A stretch of 64,000 bases of DNA from Bailinhaonella thermotolerans. Lineage in GTDB: Bacteria; Actinomycetota; Actinomycetes; Streptosporangiales; Streptosporangiaceae. The stretch's first letter is position 1; every line of letters starts with the position of its first letter. Shown one piece after another: positions 10,901-18,362 of this stretch. Under the pieces are notes generated by a model. It made no database searches. It worked only from the letters and a program-made list of their open reading frames with translations, and was not told the DNA's origin. Location: positions 248,001 through 312,000 of the forward strand of contig NZ_QZEY01000003.1 in the NCBI RefSeq assembly GCF_003594875.1. The letters are read 5' to 3'. Both the position numbers and the translations under genes were made by a program.

Positions 10901-13900
10901 GCCGGGGGCGGGGCGTCCCGGGCCGGGTGTGACTTCAGCCTGTACTTCTTCGGGGACTACCCGCAGCGGGAGCACCGGGAGCAGTACCAGGTCATCGTGG
11001 ACGCGGCGCGGTTCGCCGACGAGCGGGGATTCCACACGCTCTGGATGCCCGAGCGGCATTTCCACTCCTTCGGGGCGCTGTTCCCGAATCCGTCGGTGCT
11101 GGCCGCGGCGCTGGCCCGGGAGACGCGGCGGATCCGGCTGCACGCGGGATCGGTGGTGCTGCCGCTGCACCACCCGCTGCGGGTCGCCGAGGAGTGGTCG
11201 GTGGTGGACAACCTGTCCGGCGGCCGGGCGGGGATCTGCGTGGCCAGCGGCTGGCACGCGAACGACTTCGTGCTCGCGCCCGACGACTTCGGGCGGCACC
11301 GCGAGCTGACCATGACCCGGCTGGAGACGCTGCGCGAGCTCTGGGGCGGCCGCCCGATCACCGCCAGGTCCGGCAGCGGGGAGGAGGTCGAGGTCCGCAC
11401 GTACCCGGTCCCGGTGCAGCCGCTCCCGCCGCTGTTCCTGGCCGTGGTGGGCAACCCCGCCAGCTACCGGGCGGCGGCCGAGCAGGACATCGGCGTCGTG
11501 ACCAACCTGATGTCCCAGACGATCGAGGAACTGGCCGCCAACATCGCGCTCTACCGGCGGACCCGGGCCGAGCGCGGGCTGGACCCGGCGGCCGGAAGGG
11601 TCGTCGTCCTGCTGCACACCTACCTCGACACCGACGCCGGGCGGGCGCGCGCCGAGGCGTTCGAGCCGTTCTGCGACTACCTGCGCTCGTCGTTGTCCCT
11701 GTTCGGGCAGGTCACCAACAGCCTGGGCGTCAACATCGACCTTGCGGCCACGCCCGAGGACGACCTGCGCTTCCTGCTGGAGACGGCGTACGACCGGTAC
11801 TGCGAGTCGCGCGCCCTCATCGGCTCGCCCGGCGGGTGCGCCCCGATCGTGGACCGGCTGGTCGCGGCCGGCGTGGACGAGATCGCCGCGTTCGTCGACT
11901 TCGGCATGCCCGCCGACCGGGTCCTCGCGGGCCTGTCCCCGCTCGACGACCTGCGCCGCCGCTACACCGCGCCGGAGGACCCGGCCGCCGCCGGCGCCCG
12001 TGCCCTCCCGCCCGTTCTCCCCGCCGAGCCGGAGGCCCGCCGTACGCCTGAGGTCTCCCATGCGCCCGAGCCCTCCCATGCGCCCGAGCCCTCCCGCGCG
12101 CCCGAGCCCTCCCGCGCGCCCGAGCCCTCCCGCGCGCCCGAGTCGTCCCGCGCGCCCGAGTCGTCCCGTGCGCCGGAGGTCTCCCGTACGCCGGGGGCCC
12201 GCCGTGCGACGGGGGAGGAGGCGGGCCGGCGGGAGGCGCTGACGGCGGCGCAGCGGCGGCTGTGGGTGCTCGAACAGCTCTACCCGGGACGCAACGCCTA
12301 CCTCGAACCCAAGGCGATCCGGCTGGACGGCGACCTCGACGTCGAACGGCTGCGCTGGGCCCTGAACCGGGTCGTCGAGCGGCAGCCGGCGCTCCGGACC
12401 GTGTTCCGCGAGGACGGCGGCGTGCCGTACCGGCTGGTGCTGCCGGAGGCCGGGGTGGACTGCCCGCTGATCGACCACACCGGCCGCGAGGAGGGCGAGG
12501 CGCTGCGGCTGACGCTGGAGTCCGTCTCCGGCGGGTTCGACCTGGCGGAGGGGCCGCTGCTGCTGACCCGGCTGCTGCGGCTGTCGGCCGACCGGCACCT
12601 GTTGTTCCTGCTCGTCCACCACATCGTGTTCGACTCGATGTCCACGGCGGTGTTCACGCGGGACCTGGCCGCCTACTACCGGTCCGGGCCGCAGGCGCCG
12701 CCCCCGCTCCCTCCGCTGCCGGCGACGCCGCCGGTCCCGGCCCCGGATCCCGCCGCGAGGGCGGCGGACCTGGAGTACTGGCGGGAGCACCTCGCGGGCG
12801 CCCCGGTGCCGGCCCTGCCCACCGACCGGCCGCGCCCGGCCGTGGTCTCCGGCCGGGGGGACTCCCTGACGTACGGGTTCGACCCCGCCCTGGTCGAGGA
12901 CGTGCGCGGCTTCGGCCGGGACCACCGGGTGACGGTGTTCATGACCCTGCTCGCGGCGGTGGCGGCGACGTCGCGGCTGTTCACCGGGCAGGACGACGTC
13001 GTGCTCGGAGTGCCCGTCAGCGACCGGCCGGAGGGGACCGAGGACCTGGTCGGCTTCTTCCTGGACACCCTCCCCCTGCGCGTGGACCTGTCGGGCGATC
13101 CCGGGTTCGCCGAGCTGGCCCGCCGGGTCAGGGACGTGTCCACCCGGGCCTACGAGCACCGCGCGCTGTCCTTCGACGAGCTGGTGGCCGGGGTCAACCC
13201 CGGTCGTGACTTCGCCAGGAACCCGTTGTTCCAGGTCATGGTGGAGTTCGAGAACGACATGGAGGTCGAGTTCGACCCGCCGGGGCTCACGGCGGCCCTG
13301 ATGGACGTGCCGAGCCGGCGGGCGCCGTTCGACCTGACGCTGTACCTCTCCCACGGCGCGCGGGGCCTGCGGTGCCTGGTGGAGTACGACTCCGGCCTGT
13401 TCGAGGAGAGCACGGTCCGCCGGTTCCTCGGATACGTCGAGGAGATCCTGCGCCGTGCCGTACGGGATCCCGGGCTGCCGCTGTCCCGGCTCGGGGAGCC
13501 GACCGGGGCGGACCTGGCGGAGCTGGCCCGGCTGCGGGGCGGGGAAGCCCCGGCGGAGGCCGAATGCCTGCACCGGCTCGTCGAGCGGCAGGCGGGCCGT
13601 ACCCCGGACGCCGTCGCGCTGATCGGCGAGCACGGGCGGCTGACCTACCGCGAGCTCGATCGGCGGGCCGACCGGCTGGCCGGGCGGATGCGGGAGCGCG
13701 GCGTGGCGCGGGGGGACGTCGTCGCCGTCCTGCTCCCGCGCGGGCCGGAGCTGATCGTCACGCTGCTCGCGGTGCTGAAGGCCGGGGCGGCGTACCTGCC
13801 GCTGGACCCCGCGCTGCCCGAGGCGCGGCTGCGGTTCCTGGCCGGGGACGCGGGCGCGGTCCTGCTGGTCACCGACCGCGAGCCCGGCCCGATCGCGCCG

Positions 13901-16735
13901 GTGCTCCACCCCGGCGACGGTGACGGCGACGGTGACGGAGAGGGGGCCTTCCTCCCGCCGGTCGCGGTCACCCCCGATGACACCGCCTACCGGATCTACA
14001 CCTCCGGCTCGTCCGGCCGGCCCAAGGGCGTCGCCGTGCCGCATCGGGGCCCGGCGAACCTGGTCCGGTGGTACGGCGAGCACCGGCCGGCGCTGCGCAC
14101 GCTCCAGTGGACCTCGCCGGGGTTCGACGTGAGCGTGCAGGAGATCTTCACCACGCTGGCCTCCGGGGCGAGCCTGGTGCTGATCTCCGACGAGGACCGG
14201 TACGACCCCCACACCGTCGCCAAGATCATCGCAGCGCACCGGGTCGAACGGCTCTTCATGCCGTTCACCCCGCTGAAGTACCTGATGGAGACCGACCCGC
14301 TGCTGCCCTCGCTGCGCGAGGTCGTCTCGGCGGGGGAGAGCCTGGTCCTCACCCCGGCGATCCGGCGATTCCTCGACCGGCATCCGGAGTGCCGGCTGTT
14401 CAACGAGTACGGCCCGACCGAGGCGTCCGTCATCGCCACGACGCACGCCGTCGACCCGGAGGCGGGTGACCGGCCGCCCATCGGCAGGCCCGTCGGCGGG
14501 GTCGGCGTCCACGTGCTCGGCGCCGGCGGCGAGCCCGTGCCGGTCGGCGCGGTGGGCGAGATCTTCCTGGGCGGGGCGGGGCTCGCGCACGGGTACGCCG
14601 GGCGGCCCGCGGAGACGGCGGCGGCGTTCGTGCCCGACCCCGGCGGCGGTGGACGGCTCTACCGGACCCGCGACCTGGGGCGATGGCGGCCGGACGGGAC
14701 GCTGGAGTTCCTCGGCAGGGCCGACGACCAGGTGAAGATCCGGGGGTACCGGGTGGAGCCCGGCGAGGCGGAGCAGGCCCTGCGGCGGCTGCCCGGGGTC
14801 CGCGACGCGGCGGTGCTCGCCCGCCACGACCGCGAGGAGCCGTACCTGGCCGGGTACGTGGTCTTCGAGGAGGGCGCGGCCCGGGACTGGGGCGACCTCG
14901 CGGGGGACCTGGCCCGCGAACTGCCGGCGCATCTGGTCCCCGCGGCCTGGGCCCGGGTGGCCGAGCTGCCGGTCAACGCCAGCGGGAAGCTGGACCGCGA
15001 TCGGCTGCCCCGCCCGGCGCACGTGGCCGAGGCCGCGGGAGCCGGGGGGCCGGCGGGTTCCGGGCCGGAGACGTGGCGGGAGCGGGAGCTGCACGCGCTC
15101 TGGTGCGCGGAACTCGGGCTCCCCGGCGTGCCCGCGGACGCGTCGTTCTTCGACCTTGGCGGGCACTCGCTCAGCGCGATCCGGCTGGTCGGCCGGGTCA
15201 GGGAGCGCTTCGGCGCGGAGTATCCGATGGCCGACTTCTTCCAGGCCCCGACCATCCGCGCCATGGCCCACCGCCTGGACGCCGAGCGATCGGCGACGAC
15301 CGAGGGATCCCCGACCGAGGGATCCCCGGCCGAGGGAACGGCAGGCGCGGGGCCGGAGGCGGCCGGTCCGGTGGGGGCCGGGCAGGGCGACGACGACGCC
15401 GGGGTCGAGGAGGAGTTCCCGCCGACGGCCATGCAGCGCAGGCTGTGGCGGCGGCACCACGCCAACCCCCGGCCCGCCGTCTACAACGTGTCGCACCGGA
15501 TCACGATCGAGGGCGAACTCGACCCGGAGGCCCTGCGCCGCGCCCTCGACCGGCTCGTACGGCGTCACGCCGGGCTGCGCATGCTGATGACGGAGGGGGA
15601 CCCGGACCCCGGCGCGCGGATCCTCTCCGCGCGGCCCGTCGAACTGCCGGTCGCCGACCTGGCCGGGGCGGGGGAGGAGGAGGTGCGGCGGTGGTGCGAC
15701 GAGGTCGTCCGGCCGCCCTTCGACCTGCGGCGGCCCTGGTTGTTCCGGTTCCGCCTGGCCCGGACCGGCGCCCGGAGCTGGGTCCTGGTCGTGGTCCTGC
15801 ATCACATCGTCTGCGACGGCTGGTCCCTCGGCCTGCTGTGGGCGGACCTGTCGGCGCTCTACACCGCCGAGGTGACCGGGGACGAGAGCGCCCTCCCCGA
15901 GCCGGGCACGCCGTACCCGCGCTACGCCGACTGGCACCGGGCGCGGGCGGGCCGGCCCGAGCACGGCCGGCTGGTGGAGTGGTGGCGTGACCGGCTGGCC
16001 GGCGCCCCCCTGCGGCTGGCCCTGCCGTACGACAGGCCGCGCCCCGCCCGCCTGTCCGGCCGGGGTGACCTCGTGCGCGTCGCCGTACCCGGGGAGCTGG
16101 CGGGCTCGGTCGAAGCGGCGGCGCGGGCGGTCGGCGCGACCCCGCCGGTGGTCCTCACCGCCGCGTTCGCGACGTGGATGGCCCGGCTGTGCGGGCAGGA
16201 CGACCTGGTCCTGCAGGTGTCCAGCGCCAACCGCACCGAACGCGACCACGAGCGGACCGTCGGCCTCATCGGCGACTCGGTCCCCCTGCGCGTGCGGCCC
16301 CTGGCGGAGGCGTCCTTCGCCGCGCTGTGCCGGGAGCTCGGCCGGGCCCTGTTCGAGGTCGCCGACCACCCGCTGCCGATCAGCGAGATCCTCGACCTCG
16401 TCCTGCCCGAGCAGCGGGTCCACGCCTTCACCAACGTCCTGTTCACGGTCGTGACCGTCCCGCCGCCCGCCCTGGACCTCCCCGGGCTCACGGCGGCTGT
16501 GGAGTCCGTGCCGGTCACCGGCACGGCCAGGACCGAGCTCTACGTCGCGCTGGTGCCCGCGGGCGACTCCTACGAGGCCCTCTTCGAGTACTCCACCGAC
16601 CTCTTCGACCGATCCACCGTCGCCACCTGGGCCCAGGACTTCCTGACCTTCCTCGGCGCCCTCACCGCCGAACCCGAGTCTCCCTCACCGCTCCTGAACG
16701 TCCCACCGCTCCCTGAACGTCCCACCGCTCCCTGA
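4937..16735 (+). CDS. Hybrid acyl-AMP ligase/type I PKS/luciferase-like monooxygenase/NRPS megasynthetase
   Basis: 3,932 residues; the ATG at 4937 follows a perfect GAGGAGG. Domains in order: fatty-acyl-AMP-ligase-type domain (about 10-565; LSSGSTGASKV, GREKNLIILNGHNHY); ACP1 (645-722, Ser679); KS (735-1165, Cys911, His1047, His1086); AT (1277-1555, GHSLGE Ser1364, RAFHS His1464, malonyl-type); ACP2 (1625-1705, Ser1665); FMN-dependent luciferase-like monooxygenase (1998-2341); condensation C1 (2434-2855; motif HHIVFDS, Gly replaced by Ser); adenylation (2877-3358); PCP (3385-3450, Ser3411); terminal C2 (3493-3915; HHIVCDG intact). No KR, DH, thioesterase or reductase. Predicted route: activate an acid, one malonyl extension, flavin oxidation of the beta-ketoacyl-ACP, then amide bond to one amino acid. 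My hand-read A-domain code DVQFVAEVIK is closest to proline-type codes but has E instead of H, so substrate is unsure. C2 needs a separate acceptor. Confidence 0.9.
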   Translation: MESRPRMALCQGAPLPPDFDAITLPGALRRAAVRWPEAGVTVVDDAGGSAFLPYPGLLDRARRLLAELRRGGLRPGDRAIVPAAARMDYFAAFWACVLGGVRPVCVARPDGFEDSGPALTRLAGTWEFLRRPAVVCAPADVTPLAAALARHAPGAAPRVIGAGAGEGGHPAGDDHEPDPAAPAMMMLSSGSTGASKVIPLTHRGLAAFAAGTPRLLPIGPGDVTLNWLPLDHSGAFLLYHLLAVYTGCVNVHVPTDLVLRAPLRWLDLLEEHRVNHTWAPNFGYRLVAGGLAEAPGRSWDLSAIRTLVSGGEQITVPVMSAFFEATAPFGIRPEHFHPAWGMAETCTAITIGRYGGGRGVHRVRNSSLDGDLEWAGDETDPAECTTFVGVGGPAPGAELRIVDRTGNPLPEGRIGRLQVRSDRVTPGYLDDPGATAAAFPDGRWLDTGDLAFAKDGEITITGREKNLIILNGHNHYAHEIEDVAGSVAGVHPGLVAACGVPDPGTGSEALAVFFGADGEPATVAEGIREALFRRLHLTAAHVVPVPREDFPRTVSGKIQRGELRRRLLAGELPAPGTPAPGTPAPGTPAPGTPAPGTPAPDAGPAQDAGPAPDTRPVPDARPAPDARPAPGAGPASDVPPGVSAVRRAEVLAAVRDVFLDLVGPHVDERTPFYEMGVTSITITRIRARLEQELGTPVAPTAPFEHPSIAELADHLSAAALRPRAAPAVRREDPGDRRIAIIGLAGRFPGAASLEEFWANLRAGAESLRVFTSGELAASGVPPEEYGRADFVPVSGALDGVEGFDAEFFQMSAREAELTDPAHRLFLECCHHALENGGYAAAPPGTRIGVFAGCGMNLYTHQSYLHNNLTVGRDDPVAAMQTAIGNQPDFLATRVAHRLGLTGPAVGVQTACSTSLVALHLACQALLAGDADLALAGAAAVHVPQATGYRHHPGSILSRAGRVRAFDADADGTVGGNGVAAVLLKRLDRALADGDTVHAVILGTAVNNDGARKVGFTAPSVRGQVEVVERALERAGVPAETVTYVEAHGTGTNLGDPVEFRALSEAYGRSGRTGFCALGSVKPNIGHLDSCAGMAGLLKVVLMLRHREIVPLANLRRPNPALDLENSPFVLRTELTPWPAGETPRRAGLGALGVGGTNAHVILEEAPPAEPAPETREPAPAADRSAPVVLPLSAASPAALPELAAGLRDALRAAPAPRLADVLVSTAVARPHRRHRLAVTGASVADLADALDAAARGRDLPGRVHQGEVPGRGMGPLAFQFSGQGTGHPGMAAGLYRDHPAFRAALDRCAAAYDGDLLGPLLREEPAGTPWPTDVAQPALFAFQVALAGLWAAAGVRPDLLLGHSLGEYAALHLGGVLSLEDGLGLAAARGRLMQATAPGAMLAVRAGPEVAERVAAAARVEIAAVNGPREHVLAGTPEAVEKAAALLDEEGVAWRALPVTRAFHSALLEPMLGEFARHLDRVRLAPLRLPLASTVTGELLPEGARIDAGYLLRQIREPVRYARALDTLDRAGCRVHLEIGPGATLTTLGPRSYPGHTWVATRDATRGFPSALARLYCLGADLDWAALAGDGRRVPLPGYPFQRRPHWITRKEPVRVSPDSAAATPAGAALATVLATVRELTAARLGADLDAVRPDAAFLDLGADSLSMMAMVREIERRFAVRIPIRELFADADTPERLARLIATRLPDPSDPPPPAPPASETPASAPETPASAPETPASGGTASAADSAGPAVRPDPVPDEAVGGGTAGAAARTSSASSTSPMRAGTDAAVSPPALSELESTMEAGPTAPPYEGPAEPTVRSVIDRQLRLAEHLVDRVTGLMSAQLSLLDRARPPEAAPAPHAATPPSARSAAGHPAPPHEAAPRPDEHQTAGHQLAGHQAGAPRSGGHRDNAAVNGTQSSPGRIATPAGASRPGAPQATGPRVAEPRPGVPVATAPREAVARGETAGSAVPGAGVARDAVAPSETPRAGGGASRAGCDFSLYFFGDYPQREHREQYQVIVDAARFADERGFHTLWMPERHFHSFGALFPNPSVLAAALARETRRIRLHAGSVVLPLHHPLRVAEEWSVVDNLSGGRAGICVASGWHANDFVLAPDDFGRHRELTMTRLETLRELWGGRPITARSGSGEEVEVRTYPVPVQPLPPLFLAVVGNPASYRAAAEQDIGVVTNLMSQTIEELAANIALYRRTRAERGLDPAAGRVVVLLHTYLDTDAGRARAEAFEPFCDYLRSSLSLFGQVTNSLGVNIDLAATPEDDLRFLLETAYDRYCESRALIGSPGGCAPIVDRLVAAGVDEIAAFVDFGMPADRVLAGLSPLDDLRRRYTAPEDPAAAGARALPPVLPAEPEARRTPEVSHAPEPSHAPEPSRAPEPSRAPEPSRAPESSRAPESSRAPEVSRTPGARRATGEEAGRREALTAAQRRLWVLEQLYPGRNAYLEPKAIRLDGDLDVERLRWALNRVVERQPALRTVFREDGGVPYRLVLPEAGVDCPLIDHTGREEGEALRLTLESVSGGFDLAEGPLLLTRLLRLSADRHLLFLLVHHIVFDSMSTAVFTRDLAAYYRSGPQAPPPLPPLPATPPVPAPDPAARAADLEYWREHLAGAPVPALPTDRPRPAVVSGRGDSLTYGFDPALVEDVRGFGRDHRVTVFMTLLAAVAATSRLFTGQDDVVLGVPVSDRPEGTEDLVGFFLDTLPLRVDLSGDPGFAELARRVRDVSTRAYEHRALSFDELVAGVNPGRDFARNPLFQVMVEFENDMEVEFDPPGLTAALMDVPSRRAPFDLTLYLSHGARGLRCLVEYDSGLFEESTVRRFLGYVEEILRRAVRDPGLPLSRLGEPTGADLAELARLRGGEAPAEAECLHRLVERQAGRTPDAVALIGEHGRLTYRELDRRADRLAGRMRERGVARGDVVAVLLPRGPELIVTLLAVLKAGAAYLPLDPALPEARLRFLAGDAGAVLLVTDREPGPIAPVLHPGDGDGDGDGEGAFLPPVAVTPDDTAYRIYTSGSSGRPKGVAVPHRGPANLVRWYGEHRPALRTLQWTSPGFDVSVQEIFTTLASGASLVLISDEDRYDPHTVAKIIAAHRVERLFMPFTPLKYLMETDPLLPSLREVVSAGESLVLTPAIRRFLDRHPECRLFNEYGPTEASVIATTHAVDPEAGDRPPIGRPVGGVGVHVLGAGGEPVPVGAVGEIFLGGAGLAHGYAGRPAETAAAFVPDPGGGGRLYRTRDLGRWRPDGTLEFLGRADDQVKIRGYRVEPGEAEQALRRLPGVRDAAVLARHDREEPYLAGYVVFEEGAARDWGDLAGDLARELPAHLVPAAWARVAELPVNASGKLDRDRLPRPAHVAEAAGAGGPAGSGPETWRERELHALWCAELGLPGVPADASFFDLGGHSLSAIRLVGRVRERFGAEYPMADFFQAPTIRAMAHRLDAERSATTEGSPTEGSPAEGTAGAGPEAAGPVGAGQGDDDAGVEEEFPPTAMQRRLWRRHHANPRPAVYNVSHRITIEGELDPEALRRALDRLVRRHAGLRMLMTEGDPDPGARILSARPVELPVADLAGAGEEEVRRWCDEVVRPPFDLRRPWLFRFRLARTGARSWVLVVVLHHIVCDGWSLGLLWADLSALYTAEVTGDESALPEPGTPYPRYADWHRARAGRPEHGRLVEWWRDRLAGAPLRLALPYDRPRPARLSGRGDLVRVAVPGELAGSVEAAARAVGATPPVVLTAAFATWMARLCGQDDLVLQVSSANRTERDHERTVGLIGDSVPLRVRPLAEASFAALCRELGRALFEVADHPLPISEILDLVLPEQRVHAFTNVLFTVVTVPPPALDLPGLTAAVESVPVTGTARTELYVALVPAGDSYEALFEYSTDLFDRSTVATWAQDFLTFLGALTAEPESPSPLLNVPPLPERPTAP
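6651..6735 (+). repeat. 15-bp in-frame minisatellite, GTPAP linker
   Basis: Six near-identical copies of GGGCACCCCCGCCCC encode a GTPAP repeat that joins the acyl-AMP ligase to ACP1, followed by a looser DARPAP-type stretch to about 6850. The unit is a multiple of three, so linker length can change without a frameshift. It is a flexible Pro-rich inter-domain linker. Confidence 0.85.
12049..12195 (+). repeat. 18-bp in-frame minisatellite, EPSRAP linker
   Basis: About eight copies of GAGCCCTCCCGCGCGCCC encode EPSRAP/ESSRAP repeats between the monooxygenase and the first condensation domain. Shorter in-frame repeats also occur inside the same gene at about 10085-10150 (21 bp, ETPASAP) and 15297-15340 (15 bp, TEGSP). 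All lie in inter-domain linkers. Confidence 0.85.
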
Positions 16736-16758
16736 ACGCCCCACCATCCCTGAACGCC
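16686..16758 (+). repeat. Stop-codon-spanning 19-bp tandem repeat at the synthetase 3' end
   Basis: Four copies of a unit close to CACCGCTCCCTGAACGTCC (18-19 bp). The third copy supplies the real stop TGA (16733-16735). TGAs of copies 1, 2 and 3 fall in three different reading frames, so slippage here would alter the C-terminal residues. The remaining sequence to 16947 holds no gene. Confidence 0.85.
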
Positions 16759-16947
16759 CCGGCGGAGCACGCGCCGCCCGCCGGGGCCACCCCTCGGCGG
16801 ACGTCGTCGGCCTCACTCCACCGCCCGGCGTGGCCGTCGGCGCTCCCGCGCGTCCCCGGGACGGCCGCGCTCGTCCCGGGGCGGAGGGAGTGGCCGCTGG
16901 ATTCCGGGAGTCGGCGGGGATCGTGGTGATCCGAGTAGGGTTGCGGC

Positions 16948-18015
16948 GTGATCGGGTCGATGGCGTTCGACGCCGCGGTAGAGGTGGGAATCGCCGCGTT
17001 CTGCGAGGGCGAGGAGCCCCCGGAGGACGAGGAGGTGTGGCGGCGGCTGGTCGGGGCGGGGGTCGAGCCCTGGCTCGCCGAACGCCTGCTGATCTTCCTG
17101 CCGATGGCGTACACCCGGCGCCTGCTGCCGGACGTGTCGTACCCGGACACGCTCGCCGGCCCCGGCGGGAGGGTGGTCCTCGCGGCCGAGCCGGTGTTCG
17201 CGGCGGCGCTCGACCGCGCCCAGCGGGGCGGTCGTGACGAGGTCGGCCGCATCGCGACGCGCGGCGCCGAGTTCAACGCGATCAACAACGCGCTGAACGC
17301 CGGGTCGCGGATGGAGGACCTGGTGCTCGGCGAGCTCACGCTGGCGGAGGACCTGGAACCGGCCGGCCCCGGCGACGGCGGCGTGCCCTCCCCGCGCGCC
17401 GTGTTCGAGGGCCTGCTGCGCGAGCACGGCGTGCCGCTCGACGGCGAGACGAGGGTCGGCGCGGAGCTGTTCGTCCACCCGGCCCCGGACGGCGTGGTGA
17501 TGGCCCAGGTCGACTTCGCCGTGTCGCACCCGGCGCTGGCCACGCCCTGGCTGGTGGAGAGCCTGGCCGGGCACGGGCCCACCTGGCGCGACGCGATCGG
17601 CGAGGCGGTGGCCAAGTTCAGCCTCGGGACGCTGCACCCGATCCTGGAGGGCCTCCTGCGCCCCGGCAGCGCCCCCGGCCAGGTGGAGCGGACGCGCTTC
17701 GACCACCCGGGCGGCGCGTTCGAGCTGGTGCTCGGCCCGCAGCTCAACCTGTTCACCGACCGGCCGGTGCCCTCCGCCGGGCCGCTGCTCGACCGGCTGA
17801 TCGCCGCGCTGGGCGCCGAGCCGCTCACGCGGCGGACCCACGGGCTGCGGCTGTTCACCGCCCACGTGGACGGCCGGCTCCAGACCAACGAGGTGCTGCT
17901 GGACAACGAGCCGTGGGCCGCCGGCCAGGCGGTGGTCGCCGACGCCCCGCCGCCGCTGCCCGAGGGGATGGTCGCCGTGCGCGTCTTCGGCCTGCTCGTC
18001 CCCGCCGCGCCCTGA
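16948..18015 (+). CDS. Hypothetical actinobacterial protein (possible DUF6348-type)
   Basis: 355 residues, acidic, no signal peptide or membrane segment. An N-terminal part (1-130) contains the segments PWLAERLLIFLPMAYTRRL and GAEFNAINNALNAG; a C-terminal part (about 150-350) has FELVLGPQLNLF and ends in a hydrophobic FGLLVPAAP. I tentatively recall the C-terminal half from DUF6348-like proteins of actinobacteria but cannot verify it. GTG 16948 sits seven bases after TAGGGT (16936-16941), a layout that suggests a leaderless transcript; ATG 16960 is the alternative. The gene stands alone between the biosynthetic operon and the convergent multicopper oxidase. Function unknown. Confidence 0.6.
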   Translation: MIGSMAFDAAVEVGIAAFCEGEEPPEDEEVWRRLVGAGVEPWLAERLLIFLPMAYTRRLLPDVSYPDTLAGPGGRVVLAAEPVFAAALDRAQRGGRDEVGRIATRGAEFNAINNALNAGSRMEDLVLGELTLAEDLEPAGPGDGGVPSPRAVFEGLLREHGVPLDGETRVGAELFVHPAPDGVVMAQVDFAVSHPALATPWLVESLAGHGPTWRDAIGEAVAKFSLGTLHPILEGLLRPGSAPGQVERTRFDHPGGAFELVLGPQLNLFTDRPVPSAGPLLDRLIAALGAEPLTRRTHGLRLFTAHVDGRLQTNEVLLDNEPWAAGQAVVADAPPPLPEGMVAVRVFGLLVPAAP

Positions 18016-18362
18016 CCCCGAACCCGTCCCGTCCCATCCCCTCCCGTCCCATCCCGTCCTGTCCTGTCCCGTCCCACGGGCCCGGCCCGTGCCGTACGGC
18101 GGCGCGGGCCCGACCTTGATCCCCGCGCCCGGGCCGCCTCCCACCACGGCAGACCTCGCCCGAACCCACGTGTGCGCACCACCTCCCATCGGAGTGGGGA
18201 ACGCCCCGCCCGCCGCGGAGCACGCCTCGCCCCCGGAGCCCGCACCGTCCCGCCCTCCCCGGAGGGCGTTCCCTGGGAGCGCGCGCCGCCCCGGGGAGTC
18301 CCGGGGAGTCCGGGAAGTCCGGGAAGTCCCGCGGAGTGCGCCCCGCCTCGCCGTACGGCGGG
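18016..18362. other. Gene-free convergent spacer with CCCGTCCCATC-type microrepeats
   Basis: 347 bp between two convergent genes. The first 60 bp (18018-18076) are a degenerate C-rich 5/10-bp repeat (CCCGTCCCATC and variants). The rest is GC-rich with no open frame of convincing codon bias and no clear terminator hairpin. Confidence 0.6.

Noticed and set aside
8519-16423. 2,634-codon open frame on the minus strand opposite the synthetase
   Set aside because: A mirror of the high-GC codon bias of the real gene; Arg/Gly/Pro/Gln-rich with no domain, start signal or ribosome site.
18016-18080. Stop-spanning repeat at the end of the hypothetical gene 16948-18015
   Set aside because: The C-rich microrepeats start after the stop and their unit does not contain it, so this was not counted with the stop-codon arrays.
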